Shown in pieces: positions 1-9,368 of a DNA stretch of 64,000 nucleotides. The notes beneath the pieces were generated by a model. That model saw only the letters and a program-made list of their open reading frames with translations. It did no database searches and was not told the origin of the DNA. The stretch is from a virus: IMG/VR virus record IMGVR_UViG_3300027659_000011, positions 62,001 through 126,000 of that record; one strand, 5' to 3'. A program made the translations under genes and the position numbers. Numbering within the stretch: position 1 is the stretch's first letter; each line of letters opens with the position of its first letter.

Positions 1-1017
1 GCAGACGGAAAATTTATAAAAGGCACTGCAACACAGTCTGAAATAGGTACAGTAACACCAAATAATAACGATCAGCTAGGTGCCGGCGGAACAACTACAG
101 GTAGTGCTGGGTATCACTCAGGCCCTTTAACTATAGTTAAAGAAAACGGCATCGCTAATCCACAAAATTCAACAGTAATGTCATATACTCTAGGTGGGGG
201 CAGTCACGCACATTCTTTGTTCTATAGCCTAGGTGCCGGAACTGATTTAAATCCTCCAAGTACAGACTATATATTATTAGAAGCTACTCAGGATCAAGAA
301 TATTTTCCTGCTAATGCAATAATTAGTAAAGCTACTCAAATAACAGGAAGTACAAAAGAGTTATCAATAAATCAAAACAGATATATAAGAGGTGGATCAA
401 CATATGCTAATAACTATGCTACACAGCGTAGTATATCTGGATTTACTGATCAACAAGGTAGTCACACTCATGGACCAACAAGTTTTCTTGGAAGTACTTT
501 TGCTAGTGGAACAAATACCTTAGCTTTTAGAGCTGAAAATAGCAGTTCAGGATTATCTCACTCGCACAGCCTTTCCGGAACCATAACGGGTGCTACACTT
601 CTAGGAACGTTACTAAAACTCTGGAAATTAGGTTCTAAAATGACTGCTGAAGATAACATAATAGTTATGTATACAGGTAATATTGCTAATTTGCCTAGTT
701 ATTGGAAAGTATGTAATGGTAGTAATGGTACACCAAATATGGTAGACTTTTTTCTTGGATATTCAAGTGATGAGAATACTGCTCATAATACTTATACTCC
801 TTATAGCGCACCATTTAGTTCAGGAGGTCTAAGTACTGAAGCATGGACTCATTATCATACTAGTGGTCAGGCTTTTAGATTTGGTACTGACACCGCCTAC
901 TATCACAGTAGTTTTAGTATGTTTCATTCACATACTTTCTCTAATCCTAATGTTGTAATGTTCCAACCCGACGAAATAAAGTTGTGTTTTATTCAACTTA
1001 CTAAAACCTTATATTAA
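1..1017 (+). CDS. Tail fibre protein with collar domain (5' end outside window)
   Basis: The frame is open from base 1 with no start needed, so the N-terminus lies left of the window and about 338 residues are visible. The protein is Gly/Ser/Thr rich with repeated His pairs (HAH, HTHG, HSHS, HYH, HSH), as in T4 gp12-like short fibres where such histidines bind metal. A segment reading NIIVMYTGNI...YWKVCNG and then PNMVDFFLGYS resembles the phage tail collar domain. It is followed two bases later by a tail-assembly chaperone-like gene, which supports a fibre or adhesin role. The internal ATG at 178 is not the real start. Confidence 0.75.
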   Translation, partial: ADGKFIKGTATQSEIGTVTPNNNDQLGAGGTTTGSAGYHSGPLTIVKENGIANPQNSTVMSYTLGGGSHAHSLFYSLGAGTDLNPPSTDYILLEATQDQEYFPANAIISKATQITGSTKELSINQNRYIRGGSTYANNYATQRSISGFTDQQGSHTHGPTSFLGSTFASGTNTLAFRAENSSSGLSHSHSLSGTITGATLLGTLLKLWKLGSKMTAEDNIIVMYTGNIANLPSYWKVCNGSNGTPNMVDFFLGYSSDENTAHNTYTPYSAPFSSGGLSTEAWTHYHTSGQAFRFGTDTAYYHSSFSMFHSHTFSNPNVVMFQPDEIKLCFIQLTKTLY

Positions 1018-1018
1018 T

Positions 1019-1528
1019 ATGATACATGAATATATACAAATAGATACCTATAATGACACTGCTAGTTGTAGACTTAATGGCATAACTTGCAGTTTTTCAA
1101 GCGCTACTGAGTTTATTACAGCTATTGGTTTCCCTTTTCAAGTAGGCTTATTAAATTGGGAGCCTACTAGATCCCATTGGATAATAGAAAGATTAGGTAC
1201 TCCACCAACTGTTGTTAGTGGTAGTACTTTAGTAGAGATGATATGGTTAGACGACAATAAATCTGCTATTACAGAATATTGTAGACAATATCACGAAAAA
1301 CTACCAAAACCTTACGAAGTAACTTTAAGGGATGTTAGAGATGGTACTTTATATATGACTGATTGGGTACTACAACGTCGTCAAGAAGAACAACTTTTAA
1401 ACTTACCACTAACTTTAACACAAGAAAAGTTTCAAGAAGTATTAATGTATAGGCAAGCATTAAGAGACATGACAAATACATACACTAGTCTAGATACTGC
1501 TGTGTGGCCTGTTAGCCCATTGGAGTAA
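1019..1528 (+). CDS. Phage tail fibre assembly chaperone-like protein
   Basis: 169 residues. The C-terminal part (about residues 140-169) has the pattern YRQALRDMTNTYTSLD...VWP, which is typical of phage tail assembly chaperone domains found after fibre genes (sequence-level recognition, not a search). The N-terminal two thirds are not recognised. Its position directly after a collar-domain fibre fits a role in folding or assembling that fibre. It starts one base after the previous stop codon, so it is translationally linked to it. Confidence 0.6.
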   Translation: MIHEYIQIDTYNDTASCRLNGITCSFSSATEFITAIGFPFQVGLLNWEPTRSHWIIERLGTPPTVVSGSTLVEMIWLDDNKSAITEYCRQYHEKLPKPYEVTLRDVRDGTLYMTDWVLQRRQEEQLLNLPLTLTQEKFQEVLMYRQALRDMTNTYTSLDTAVWPVSPLE

Positions 1529-1531
1529 TAT

Positions 1532-2980
1532 ATGCCAATTTCTTTTCCAGATAATCCCACACTTTACCAAACTACCACAACAGGTGGACAATCCTGGGCT
1601 TGGAATGGAGAAGCGTGGGTAAGTTCCGGTAGTTTAAGTGCTTACTACTATGTTCTACCTGATGCAAGCTCAACAACCCTAGGTGGAGTTAGAGTAGGTT
1701 CAGGACTATCGTATACATATACTAGCCCTTGGACTGCAACAATAACCGGTATAGGCTCTACCACAGGTTTAGCCGTTAACGATGTAATAACAGCAACTAA
1801 TAATGTAGGTAGTTTAGGTACTGGAGGTACTTATACTATATTATCTGTACCTAGCTCTACTAGCATAACTTTTAGAGCGGCAGGTGGTACAACTCCTATA
1901 GCTGGTTTAGTAACTACTATAACTAAAGGTGGTAGTAATTATGCTTCTGGAACAGTAACCGGAATTGTTGGAGCAAACGGTACTCTTAATGTTATAGGTG
2001 GTGCAGTAGGTGCTACAGGATCTAGTGGCCCTCCAGGAGGCTATCAAGGTGCTACAGGTGCTTCAGGTATTCAAGGATTTAATGGTACTAATGGACAACC
2101 AGGTTCTACAGGTGACCAAGGTGCTACAGGTGATCAAGGTACAATAGGTGCTACAGGTCAAGGTGCTACAGGTGCTTCAGGTGCTACAGGATATCAAGGT
2201 GCTACAGGATATCAAGGTGCTACAGGTGCTACAGGTGCCAGCGGACTGCAAGGTGCTACTGGTCAAGGTGCTACAGGTGCATCAGGAGCAACAGGTACAA
2301 TAGGTGCCACAGGTGCTAGTGGACTACAAGGTGCCACAGGTCAAGGTGCCACAGGTGCTTCAGGTGTCACAGGATATCAAGGTGCTACAGGATATCAAGG
2401 TGCTACAGGTGCTTCAGGTGTCACAGGGTATCAAGGTGCTTCAGGTGCCACAGGTACAATAGGAGCAACAGGTGCCTCTGGACTAACTGGACAAGGTGTA
2501 CAAGGTCTACAAGGTACTACAGGTGCTACAGGTGTTACAGGATATCAAGGTGCTACTGGTCAAGGTGCCACAGGCGCATCAGGTGCTAGCGGGTATCAAG
2601 GTGCTACAGGTGCCTCTGGGCTAATGGGAGCTACAGGAATAGGAACCTCAGGTCCTGCAGGACCCACAGGTAATATTACTAAAAATTACTTATACTCTGG
2701 TAGCTTAACTGTTAATACAGGTACTTTACGTTTTTACCTTGCTAACTCAGCTACTCTTACTAAAATAGTTAGTATTCTTCAAACAGCAGGCTCCTCAGAC
2801 ACTACTTTAGTTGTTAAAAAGAATGGTACTGCTATACAAACTATTACAGTTTCTGCTAGTACAACTACTACTACCTCAAATGTTAGTATTGCTCTTTCAG
2901 CCCTCGACTACTTAACAGTAGATATTACTGCCGCAGGAACTTCTGCTGCAAACCTTAATATGACTTTTGTTTACGGATAA
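1532..2980 (+). CDS. Collagen-like tail fibre protein
   Basis: 482 residues. The N-terminal 35 residues carry a short Trp-containing motif ([10 protein letters not shown]) seen at the start of many fibre proteins, followed by a beta-rich region. About residues 160-380 are Gly-X-Y collagen-like repeats, dominated by GAT, GAS and GYQ triplets. The last roughly 100 residues form a Ser/Thr-rich, probably globular trimer head. Collagen-like repeats in phage fibres form triple-helical shafts. The matching DNA is a long imperfect 9-bp-phased repeat, which invites length change by recombination. Confidence 0.8.
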   Translation: MPISFPDNPTLYQTTTTGGQSWAWNGEAWVSSGSLSAYYYVLPDASSTTLGGVRVGSGLSYTYTSPWTATITGIGSTTGLAVNDVITATNNVGSLGTGGTYTILSVPSSTSITFRAAGGTTPIAGLVTTITKGGSNYASGTVTGIVGANGTLNVIGGAVGATGSSGPPGGYQGATGASGIQGFNGTNGQPGSTGDQGATGDQGTIGATGQGATGASGATGYQGATGYQGATGATGASGLQGATGQGATGASGATGTIGATGASGLQGATGQGATGASGVTGYQGATGYQGATGASGVTGYQGASGATGTIGATGASGLTGQGVQGLQGTTGATGVTGYQGATGQGATGASGASGYQGATGASGLMGATGIGTSGPAGPTGNITKNYLYSGSLTVNTGTLRFYLANSATLTKIVSILQTAGSSDTTLVVKKNGTAIQTITVSASTTTTTSNVSIALSALDYLTVDITAAGTSAANLNMTFVYG

Positions 2981-2986
2981 AATAAC

Positions 2987-3340
2987 ATGAATTATAAATC
3001 AATTGTCCAACATTTAAACTTTCCTGAGTTTTATCAAACTCGTACTGAATGGGAATATTTATATATAATACCTACAGAAACTTGTCATACGTTACAAGAT
3101 TTTTGCAATTTAATTACTGAGTACGGTATAAACTGCCAAGAAATAAAAATACACTCTACAGATCAAACCAGTTGGTACGTTATGTTTAAAAAAGGTGGAT
3201 CTATTAAACCAGATTTTCCAGGTCAAGTTATAGTAGCAGAGTATACAGAAGATCCAGCGGTTGATACTCCTGTTCAACCAGAATTATACGTACCAGCAGA
3301 GGTACCTGAAGATACAGCTACCCCTACAGTAGGAACATAA
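2987..3340 (+). CDS. Hypothetical protein in tail-fibre block
   Basis: 117 residues, not recognised. The N-terminal 75 residues look globular (aromatic rich, with FYQTRTEWEYLYII near the start); the last 40 are acidic and Pro/Val/Thr rich, so likely disordered. It is co-directional and separated by only a few bases from fibre genes on both sides, so a minor structural or assembly role is possible but not shown. Confidence 0.5.
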   Translation: MNYKSIVQHLNFPEFYQTRTEWEYLYIIPTETCHTLQDFCNLITEYGINCQEIKIHSTDQTSWYVMFKKGGSIKPDFPGQVIVAEYTEDPAVDTPVQPELYVPAEVPEDTATPTVGT

Positions 3341-3341
3341 A

Positions 3342-4634
3342 ATGTTTATAAAATTACTTTTTCATACCGGAACTAATCCACAGTATACTTTTAAAATATT
3401 AGATTATTTAATTAATCAAAGACCAGCTACAGGTACTAATTTAAAGACTTTGGTAACCGCAGCTAATGCAACTTTAGGTGCACTTATTGATGGAACAAAT
3501 AGTGCTATATGGAATAGTGGCACAGGTATAACTGCACTTACCAGCAATACTAAATCTGTTTTTTATAAACCTACTACTAGTGCGTGGGCGTATAGCTGGA
3601 ACATAGAACTTGCTGGATATGATAGGCCCAACAACGATAAACACGTAGTGCAATTTTCAGACCCTGGAGCTTATAATGAATCTTATGGGTCTAGCGCACC
3701 TTATGTATATAATTTTTGGAATACTGCAGGTACATCAATCAGCACGCTAACTGGTGAGGCTATAGGTACTATTAATTTTGGTACCTCTACTACAAGTGGC
3801 TCAGGCACTTTAACATTAACAAATCAATCTCCTGCTTCTCCAGCTAGTGGTTTTTATGATAGCAGTTTCATGGGTACTAGTTTAACAGGTGCAGTTATGT
3901 ACATAACTGATAACTGTTTTATGTTTAGTTTTAACGGAGCCGGTGTAAAAAGAGAAAATGGATTTCCTGCAGGCGCACACCTTGACAATACAAGTTACTA
4001 TAGAGGCATACATTTTGTAGGACAATACACAAGAACAGATCCTTGGAATACTGCTGCTAATAATGTACCACCTTTTGTATGCTCTCAACATGGTAGTCCA
4101 AACAAATATGGTATGGGATTTTTAGCTAGTTTAAATCAAGTGTCCGCTTATCAAAATGTTCGCGGTAATAACCCCGGTGTTGCAGCTTTAGTTGCTGATC
4201 GTCAATTAGATAATAGCTATAGTAGTACTAATAGTACACAACCTTGGGTAGCAAATAAACCTGTTAATTTTGGTTGTGGTAATAGATTTAACGATTGCTG
4301 GGGATTAGGTGAAAGTAATATTGAGCAATACTATAATAGTCAGTTCAATTACAGAGATGGTGCTAATGTTGGGGCTCCTTTAACCAGAACAGCAGGTACA
4401 AGGTATCTTTCCAGTGATTTAAAATCTACTAGCTATGCCTTACTACCTCTTACTTGGGCTAATGCCTGGTATAATAATACTGGTGGCAATATATCTGATA
4501 AAACTGGTGTATTCTGGTTTAATGGGGACTACTTTCCAGGAGATATATTAACATCAGGTACAAAAACTTATATTTTATGGCCTGGTGCCTTCTCACATAC
4601 TGAAAGAATAGCACTAGCAGTGCCAAGGGAATAA
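3342..4634 (+). CDS. Structural or adhesin protein, paralogue of the next gene
   Basis: 430 residues, Asn/Thr/Gly/aromatic rich, typical of beta-structured phage surface proteins. It shares ordered landmarks with the downstream gene: YITDNCF (YITDKCF in the neighbour), QYTRTDPWNTAAN (QYTRLDHWNTDAN) and a C-terminal FNGDYFPGD...TYILWP...ALAVPRE block. These show an ancient tandem duplication. No known domain was recognised, and function is inferred only from position among fibres. Confidence 0.6.
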   Translation: MFIKLLFHTGTNPQYTFKILDYLINQRPATGTNLKTLVTAANATLGALIDGTNSAIWNSGTGITALTSNTKSVFYKPTTSAWAYSWNIELAGYDRPNNDKHVVQFSDPGAYNESYGSSAPYVYNFWNTAGTSISTLTGEAIGTINFGTSTTSGSGTLTLTNQSPASPASGFYDSSFMGTSLTGAVMYITDNCFMFSFNGAGVKRENGFPAGAHLDNTSYYRGIHFVGQYTRTDPWNTAANNVPPFVCSQHGSPNKYGMGFLASLNQVSAYQNVRGNNPGVAALVADRQLDNSYSSTNSTQPWVANKPVNFGCGNRFNDCWGLGESNIEQYYNSQFNYRDGANVGAPLTRTAGTRYLSSDLKSTSYALLPLTWANAWYNNTGGNISDKTGVFWFNGDYFPGDILTSGTKTYILWPGAFSHTERIALAVPRE

Positions 4635-4637
4635 AAA

Positions 4638-5888
4638 ATGTATATAAGATTAATTTATACTGCGGATAAGAATTTAGAACAACTACTTAGAACACTTGCC
4701 TATATTATAAATACTCCCACAATTACTAGTGCCGGAACCCTTAATACTGCTTTATCTAATACAGGTATATTTGCCTCAGATATCGGTTCAGGGTTTGACT
4801 CCAGTAATAGTGAAATAATTAGAACTGTAAATTTAAGTAGTACCGTAGCACATATAGCAAAACCTGCTATGAGTAATACTATTAATTTCACACTAGAACA
4901 GTCTGTGTATGACGCACCAAGTACTAAATACTACTATCAAATAAACCAAATAAACTACTCAGGTGCTGCCCCAAATGTCATGATGGGAAATGGCTTAACT
5001 GGTGGAACAATAACTAGTAGTCAACTACCACAAACTCAAGCTTCAAGCTCAGCTACTGCTGCTGGTACACTATTAAGTTTAGTTAATAGTAGTTTTGATT
5101 ATGGTCAGCAACAAGCTATAGCAGGTCAAACAAGTTGGCGAGCTTTACATGTATATATAACTGATAAATGTTTTTTGTGGGGTATTAGTGTAGCTGGTGG
5201 TCCTACAGGTGTAGGCTGGAGTGGAACATATAATAATAATGGTAATTACACAGTATCAGGTTTAGGTTGCTGGCAATACACTAGATTAGATCATTGGAAT
5301 ACTGATGCAAATGGTATAATACCTGTAGCTGGTGCAAGAATGACAGGTGTAGGTTCAGGAATATATAGTAACAGTAGTCATTGGACTACTGTTACTAATA
5401 CATCTCCAAGTGGTGGTGCCTATGTTAATTCATACTATAATTTCTTAAAGGTGTTTAATTTAATAAACTATAACCCAACCTCTACTACCGGTAGTTTTAC
5501 CAGAGAGTTTAACAGATACGTTGCTCACGGATTAGGAGGTATAAGAACCTCAGAAACTAAAGGTCATACAGTTAGTCTAGATCAATCATATACAGGTATG
5601 GAAAATGCTGTAACTACAAATAAAAGTATTAGTGTTACTGCTGGTGAAAAAGTAGCTAATGCTACAAATACGGGTATGGCTTTTGCCCTATTACCTCTTA
5701 CATGGACTATGTCTGGAGGTTCATGTTGGGGAGGTGGAGATATATCTGCTCAGTCGGGGTTTTATATATTTAATGGTGAATATGCTCCAGGAGATACCCT
5801 TACATATAGCGGAAAAACATTTATATTGTGGCCAACTAATCTAGGTCCTGTTACTAGTAGGCTTGCAATAGCTGTGCCAAAGGAGTAA
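4638..5888 (+). CDS. Structural or adhesin protein, paralogue of the previous gene
   Basis: 416 residues. It begins MYIRLIYTADKN, parallel to MFIKLLFHTGTN of the gene before it, and ends FNGEYAPGD...FILWP...AIAVPKE, again parallel. The middle is divergent and full of Gly/Asn/Ser, as in receptor-binding or virion surface proteins. It is separated by three bases from its paralogue and four from the lectin-like gene that follows. Confidence 0.6.
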   Translation: MYIRLIYTADKNLEQLLRTLAYIINTPTITSAGTLNTALSNTGIFASDIGSGFDSSNSEIIRTVNLSSTVAHIAKPAMSNTINFTLEQSVYDAPSTKYYYQINQINYSGAAPNVMMGNGLTGGTITSSQLPQTQASSSATAAGTLLSLVNSSFDYGQQQAIAGQTSWRALHVYITDKCFLWGISVAGGPTGVGWSGTYNNNGNYTVSGLGCWQYTRLDHWNTDANGIIPVAGARMTGVGSGIYSNSSHWTTVTNTSPSGGAYVNSYYNFLKVFNLINYNPTSTTGSFTREFNRYVAHGLGGIRTSETKGHTVSLDQSYTGMENAVTTNKSISVTAGEKVANATNTGMAFALLPLTWTMSGGSCWGGGDISAQSGFYIFNGEYAPGDTLTYSGKTFILWPTNLGPVTSRLAIAVPKE

Positions 5889-5892
5889 GTAG

Positions 5893-6945
5893 ATGGCTGT
5901 TATAACTGCTTTTGAACCATACTTACTTCAAACTAGTTCCATAATACCTGTACAGCCTGTTACATTTAATACAATGACTAACAGTAACCCAGTTTTTGTA
6001 GCATTAACCCAAACTAACTCAACCATACCAGTAACCCCAATTAACCCTACCCAACAAGTTAATTTTAGAAACGCAAATTTTTCAGGCGGCTCAGCTAGGA
6101 TTACAGAAGGTTTAACTATTACAGACGCTGGTAATACTATAAATCTAGGAGCTAATGCAACTGTTGAATTATGGTTATGGGCTGACGAACTTCCAACTGC
6201 TGCGTCTAATCTTATTATTCCTATTATTGCAAAACGTGATAATACAAGTACTTCACCACCTAACTGGTTATTTCTATACTTTGACAGTAACGGATATTTA
6301 ACCTTACAAGTATCTTCCGCCTCAGTTGCAGGAGCCTGGGGTTTATCACAAACAGGTACCAGAGGTATTAGTCCTGCAAGATGGAATCATATTGCTATAG
6401 TTAGACAAACTACTTCAACTTGGACAGTATATCTTAATGGAGAGTTTTATTTAAGCGGTACTGTTGCAGGAGCTATTAATAATACTACTACTACATTAGT
6501 ATTAGGAGCAGCAGATAGTACTCGGTCAGTAATTGGTACTATTGGAAGATTAAGTGGCTATATAGATGGTTTAAGAATAAATACTACAACTGCAGTATAT
6601 ACTTCTGCTTTTGCACCTACTTATACTATTGCTCCAACAGTTACTCAAGATGCAAATGTTTACAATAATCCAAGTGCAGCTATTGCGTCAGGTACTGTAC
6701 TAGTATTCGACCCTCAGTTCGGAGGTACTTTTAGTGATTTAACAGGTACAACAAGAACATTTACTGGAGGATCCACACACTGGTTAACTCCTTTTGAAGG
6801 TGCAGTATCTAGCTCAGGCATAGCAAAACAAGTTGATCAAACTAATAAATCAATACCAGTAACCAACATATCTCCGTTTACACAAACTATTGGTGGCGGT
6901 GGTACTGTTGTTAGTGCTACTACTTTCACAGAAATGTGGATCTAA
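5893..6945 (+). CDS. LamG/concanavalin-like lectin-domain virion protein
   Basis: 350 residues. Roughly residues 80-225 show a LamG-type jelly-roll pattern: ATVELWLW, a WLFLYFDSNGYL strand, ARWNHIAIVRQ, TWTVYLNGE and GYIDGLRI. Such domains bind sugars or pack in fibre heads. Flanking this are short related repeats built on QTNxSIPVTxIxP near residues 40-55 and 310-325, probably a repeated attachment motif. It is the last gene of the first fibre block and is followed by an intrinsic terminator. Confidence 0.65.
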   Translation: MAVITAFEPYLLQTSSIIPVQPVTFNTMTNSNPVFVALTQTNSTIPVTPINPTQQVNFRNANFSGGSARITEGLTITDAGNTINLGANATVELWLWADELPTAASNLIIPIIAKRDNTSTSPPNWLFLYFDSNGYLTLQVSSASVAGAWGLSQTGTRGISPARWNHIAIVRQTTSTWTVYLNGEFYLSGTVAGAINNTTTTLVLGAADSTRSVIGTIGRLSGYIDGLRINTTTAVYTSAFAPTYTIAPTVTQDANVYNNPSAAIASGTVLVFDPQFGGTFSDLTGTTRTFTGGSTHWLTPFEGAVSSSGIAKQVDQTNKSIPVTNISPFTQTIGGGGTVVSATTFTEMWI

Positions 6946-6950
6946 CTCAG

Positions 6951-6990
6951 ATTCCCGTACTCTAAGTTTTTAGGGGGCGGGAATTTTTTT
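6951..6990 (+). terminator. Intrinsic terminator after first fibre block
   Basis: ATTCCCG (6951-6957) pairs with CGGGAAT (6978-6984) and is followed by a run of T to 6990. It lies just past the stop codon of the LamG-type protein gene and just before a strong promoter. Confidence 0.85.
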
Positions 6991-6993
6991 ATC

Positions 6994-7022
6994 TTGACAC
7001 TAATAGCCCAACATGGTATAAT
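6994..7022 (+). promoter_or_regulatory. Perfect sigma70-type promoter
   Basis: TTGACA (6994-6999), 17-bp spacer, TATAAT (7017-7022), both hexamers matching the consensus exactly. It sits four bases after a terminator and starts the second fibre block. The leader from about 7030 to 7084 contains GCGTGCTGAATTTACGC, which can form a small hairpin. Confidence 0.85.
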
Positions 7023-7084
7023 AGAACAAAATTATAGAGGCGTGCTGAATTTACGCTTAAAATATATTAAAGAAAGCGCCGATT

Positions 7085-7438
7085 ATGGAACCAAATGATT
7101 TTAATACGGGTTCAGGCATACTTGTAGGTCTAGGGTTTACTTTAATAAGTATCTCATTTGGCATACAACAATTGGTTAAAGCCTGGAGAAATAACGCAGC
7201 TGAGTCAGCTTTAGTAAAAATGATGCAAGAAGAGTTAGCTCGTATGAGTCAACAAAATACTGCTCTTTCTAATGAAATTGGAAATCTACAAACAGAATTA
7301 ATTCGTTTGAGTCAACAATTAACTGATCTAACTATAGAGAATCAGAAACTACAATTAGAAGTTTCTATTTTGAACAAAGAAATTGCCAGACTACATATAC
7401 TTATGTCTGGGCCTAATAGTATTGGAGCAAAGAAATGA
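7085..7438 (+). CDS. Membrane-anchored coiled-coil protein
   Basis: 117 residues. Residues about 10-30 form one hydrophobic segment (GILVGLGFTLISISFGI). Residues 45-110 are a continuous coiled coil rich in Gln, Leu, Asn and Glu with heptad-like spacing. It is the first gene after the perfect sigma70 promoter and overlaps the next gene by four bases (ATGA). Function unknown; a structural or membrane-associated role is possible. Confidence 0.6.
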   Translation: MEPNDFNTGSGILVGLGFTLISISFGIQQLVKAWRNNAAESALVKMMQEELARMSQQNTALSNEIGNLQTELIRLSQQLTDLTIENQKLQLEVSILNKEIARLHILMSGPNSIGAKK

Positions 7439-8028
7439 CAACACCTGCAAAAATAAATTTTAAAGTTTATCAAGGCAGTACTTTTTCTGAGGTTCTAAGA
7501 TGGGAAAGTCCTACAAAAGTATATAAAAATATCTCTGCGATTACTCAAGCAGCTCCAATGGTTATTACTACTACTACAGCACACGGACTACCACCTAACT
7601 GGAGAATGAAAGTAACAAATGTGCTCGGTATGACAGATATTAACTCTACCGATAACTATCAAATAGCTACAGATGTTACTTCAACAGCAATTACTATAAA
7701 CTCAATAAACTCTTTAAGTTATAAGACTTATATAAGTGGTGGTGTAGTAGAATATAATCAACCTGTAGATCTAACAGGATACACTGGTAGGATGCAGATA
7801 CGATCTGATATTGACAGTGGGACAGTTATTGCAGAACTAACTACTGCTAATGGTGGTGTCTTAATAGATAACACTTTAAAAACTATTACTTTAACCTTAC
7901 CCGCATTAACTACAACAGGTTTTTTATTTACAACAGCAGTATACGATCTAGAACTAATATCCTCAGGTAACCAAGTAACTCAATTTTGCGGTGGTATTAT
8001 AACACTGTTCAAAGAGGTAACTAGATGA
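7435..8028 (+). CDS. Putative baseplate/fibre-anchoring structural protein
   Basis: 197 residues, beta-rich. The opening [18 protein letters not shown], the central [15 protein letters not shown] and the closing [28 protein letters not shown] follow the pattern of phage baseplate upper protein Ig-like domains often seen before fibre genes. This is family-level resemblance read by eye. It overlaps the genes on either side by four bases. Confidence 0.5.
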   Translation: MTTPAKINFKVYQGSTFSEVLRWESPTKVYKNISAITQAAPMVITTTTAHGLPPNWRMKVTNVLGMTDINSTDNYQIATDVTSTAITINSINSLSYKTYISGGVVEYNQPVDLTGYTGRMQIRSDIDSGTVIAELTTANGGVLIDNTLKTITLTLPALTTTGFLFTTAVYDLELISSGNQVTQFCGGIITLFKEVTR

Positions 8029-9356
8029 CCACTGAATTTATAGTAATTGAAACAGATAGTACCGAAACCGTATTAAATAATGATATTACTATAGTATTAG
8101 TAGACACTAATGTTTTACAAACTGTTATTGTACCAGTTACTGAAATAGTAGCTACACAACGAAAAGTTATTGAAACAGCTTCGTATATATCAGAATCAAC
8201 AGTAGCCTTACAAACTACTGTACTATCTCCTGTAATTGCTTCAGGAGCACAAGGTCCACAAGGTCCACCAGGTAGAGATGGATCAGCAGTTGCTCAAGGA
8301 TGGCAAGGTGCTACAGGATCTGAAGGTGCCCCAGGACCTCCAGGAGGGCCTATAGGTGCTACAGGAGCTAGTGGTTTACAAGGCGAAATAGGTGCTACAG
8401 GTGCTACAGGTGCAAGTGGTGTTACAGGATTTACAGGTGCTACAGGTGCAAGTGGTGTTACAGGATTTACAGGTGCTACAGGTGCAAGTGGTGTTACAGG
8501 ATTTACAGGTGCTACAGGTGCAAGTGGTGTTACAGGATTTACAGGTGCCACAGGTAGTTCTGGTATACAAGGTATACAAGGTATACAAGGTTATGTAGGT
8601 GCCACAGGTAGTTCTGGTATACAAGGATTTACAGGTGCCACAGGTAGTTCTGGTATACAAGGTATACAAGGTATTCAAGGTTATATAGGTGCTACAGGTA
8701 GTTCTGGTATACAGGGCATACAAGGTGCCACAGGTGAAAAAGGTGATTCAGGTCTGGGCTTTTCAATAGCTAAGACTTATATTTCAGTAGCAGCTTTAAT
8801 GGCCGATACTATACCCACAGGTATTTTAGTAGGTCAATTTGCTATAATTGATACTGGATCAGTAGAAGATCTTGAAACAAATAAATTATATATATGGACA
8901 GGTGTAGCTTATAACTATATAAGTGATCTGTCTGGTGCTCAAGGTATTAAAGGTCATACAGGTAGTACGGGTATACAAGGTATACAAGGTTATATAGGTG
9001 CTACAGGCAGTACAGGTATACAAGGTATACAAGGTACAACAGGTCCTCAAGGTACAACAGGTCCAATAGGTTATATTGGAGCCACAGGTAGTTCTGGTAT
9101 ACAGGGTATACAAGGAGCAACAGGCCCGCAAGGTATACAAGGTATACAAGGTGCAACAGGCTTGCAAGGTGCAACAGGCCCGCAAGGTGCAACAGGTTTT
9201 ACTGGTGCAACAGGTTTTTCAAAGATTAGTGAAGCTACAGATGTTGATAAAGATCAACTAAGTGACGGCTCTTTATTAATTTATGATAATAATACGTCCA
9301 AGTGGACGACAAAGAAACTATTAGACTCACAATCGGTTGATTGTGGACTATTTTAA
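8025..9356 (+). CDS. Collagen-like tail fibre protein with perfect tandem repeats
   Basis: 443 residues. An N-terminal region of about 80 residues is followed by collagen-like triplets (residues about 75-245), a short globular insert near residues 245-310 ([25 protein letters not shown]), more collagen-like triplets to about 400, and a short C-terminal tail. The shaft includes four identical [12 protein letters not shown] units encoded by a perfect 36-bp repeat, then GIQGIQGY blocks. It overlaps the preceding gene by four bases. A fibre shaft with a mid-shaft knob is the likely architecture. Confidence 0.8.
   Translation: MTTEFIVIETDSTETVLNNDITIVLVDTNVLQTVIVPVTEIVATQRKVIETASYISESTVALQTTVLSPVIASGAQGPQGPPGRDGSAVAQGWQGATGSEGAPGPPGGPIGATGASGLQGEIGATGATGASGVTGFTGATGASGVTGFTGATGASGVTGFTGATGASGVTGFTGATGSSGIQGIQGIQGYVGATGSSGIQGFTGATGSSGIQGIQGIQGYIGATGSSGIQGIQGATGEKGDSGLGFSIAKTYISVAALMADTIPTGILVGQFAIIDTGSVEDLETNKLYIWTGVAYNYISDLSGAQGIKGHTGSTGIQGIQGYIGATGSTGIQGIQGTTGPQGTTGPIGYIGATGSSGIQGIQGATGPQGIQGIQGATGLQGATGPQGATGFTGATGFSKISEATDVDKDQLSDGSLLIYDNNTSKWTTKKLLDSQSVDCGLF
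8400..8543 (+). repeat. Four perfect 36-bp tandem repeats
   Basis: Four identical 36-bp units at 8400, 8436, 8472 and 8508, each encoding [12 protein letters not shown] within the collagen-like fibre. Identity at the DNA level, beyond what the protein needs, suggests recent expansion. Confidence 0.95.
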
Positions 9357-9368
9357 AAGGACATATAA

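Noticed and set aside
2010-2670. Regularly repeated DNA that could look like a CRISPR array
   Set aside because: Repeats are contiguous, codon-phased and encode Gly-X-Y triplets; there are no unique spacers and no cas genes.
8294-9261. Several open frames on both strands across the collagen-like gene, including Cys/Thr-rich ones
   Set aside because: They are shadows produced by the 9-bp-phased repeat; composition follows the repeat and there are no ribosome-binding sites.
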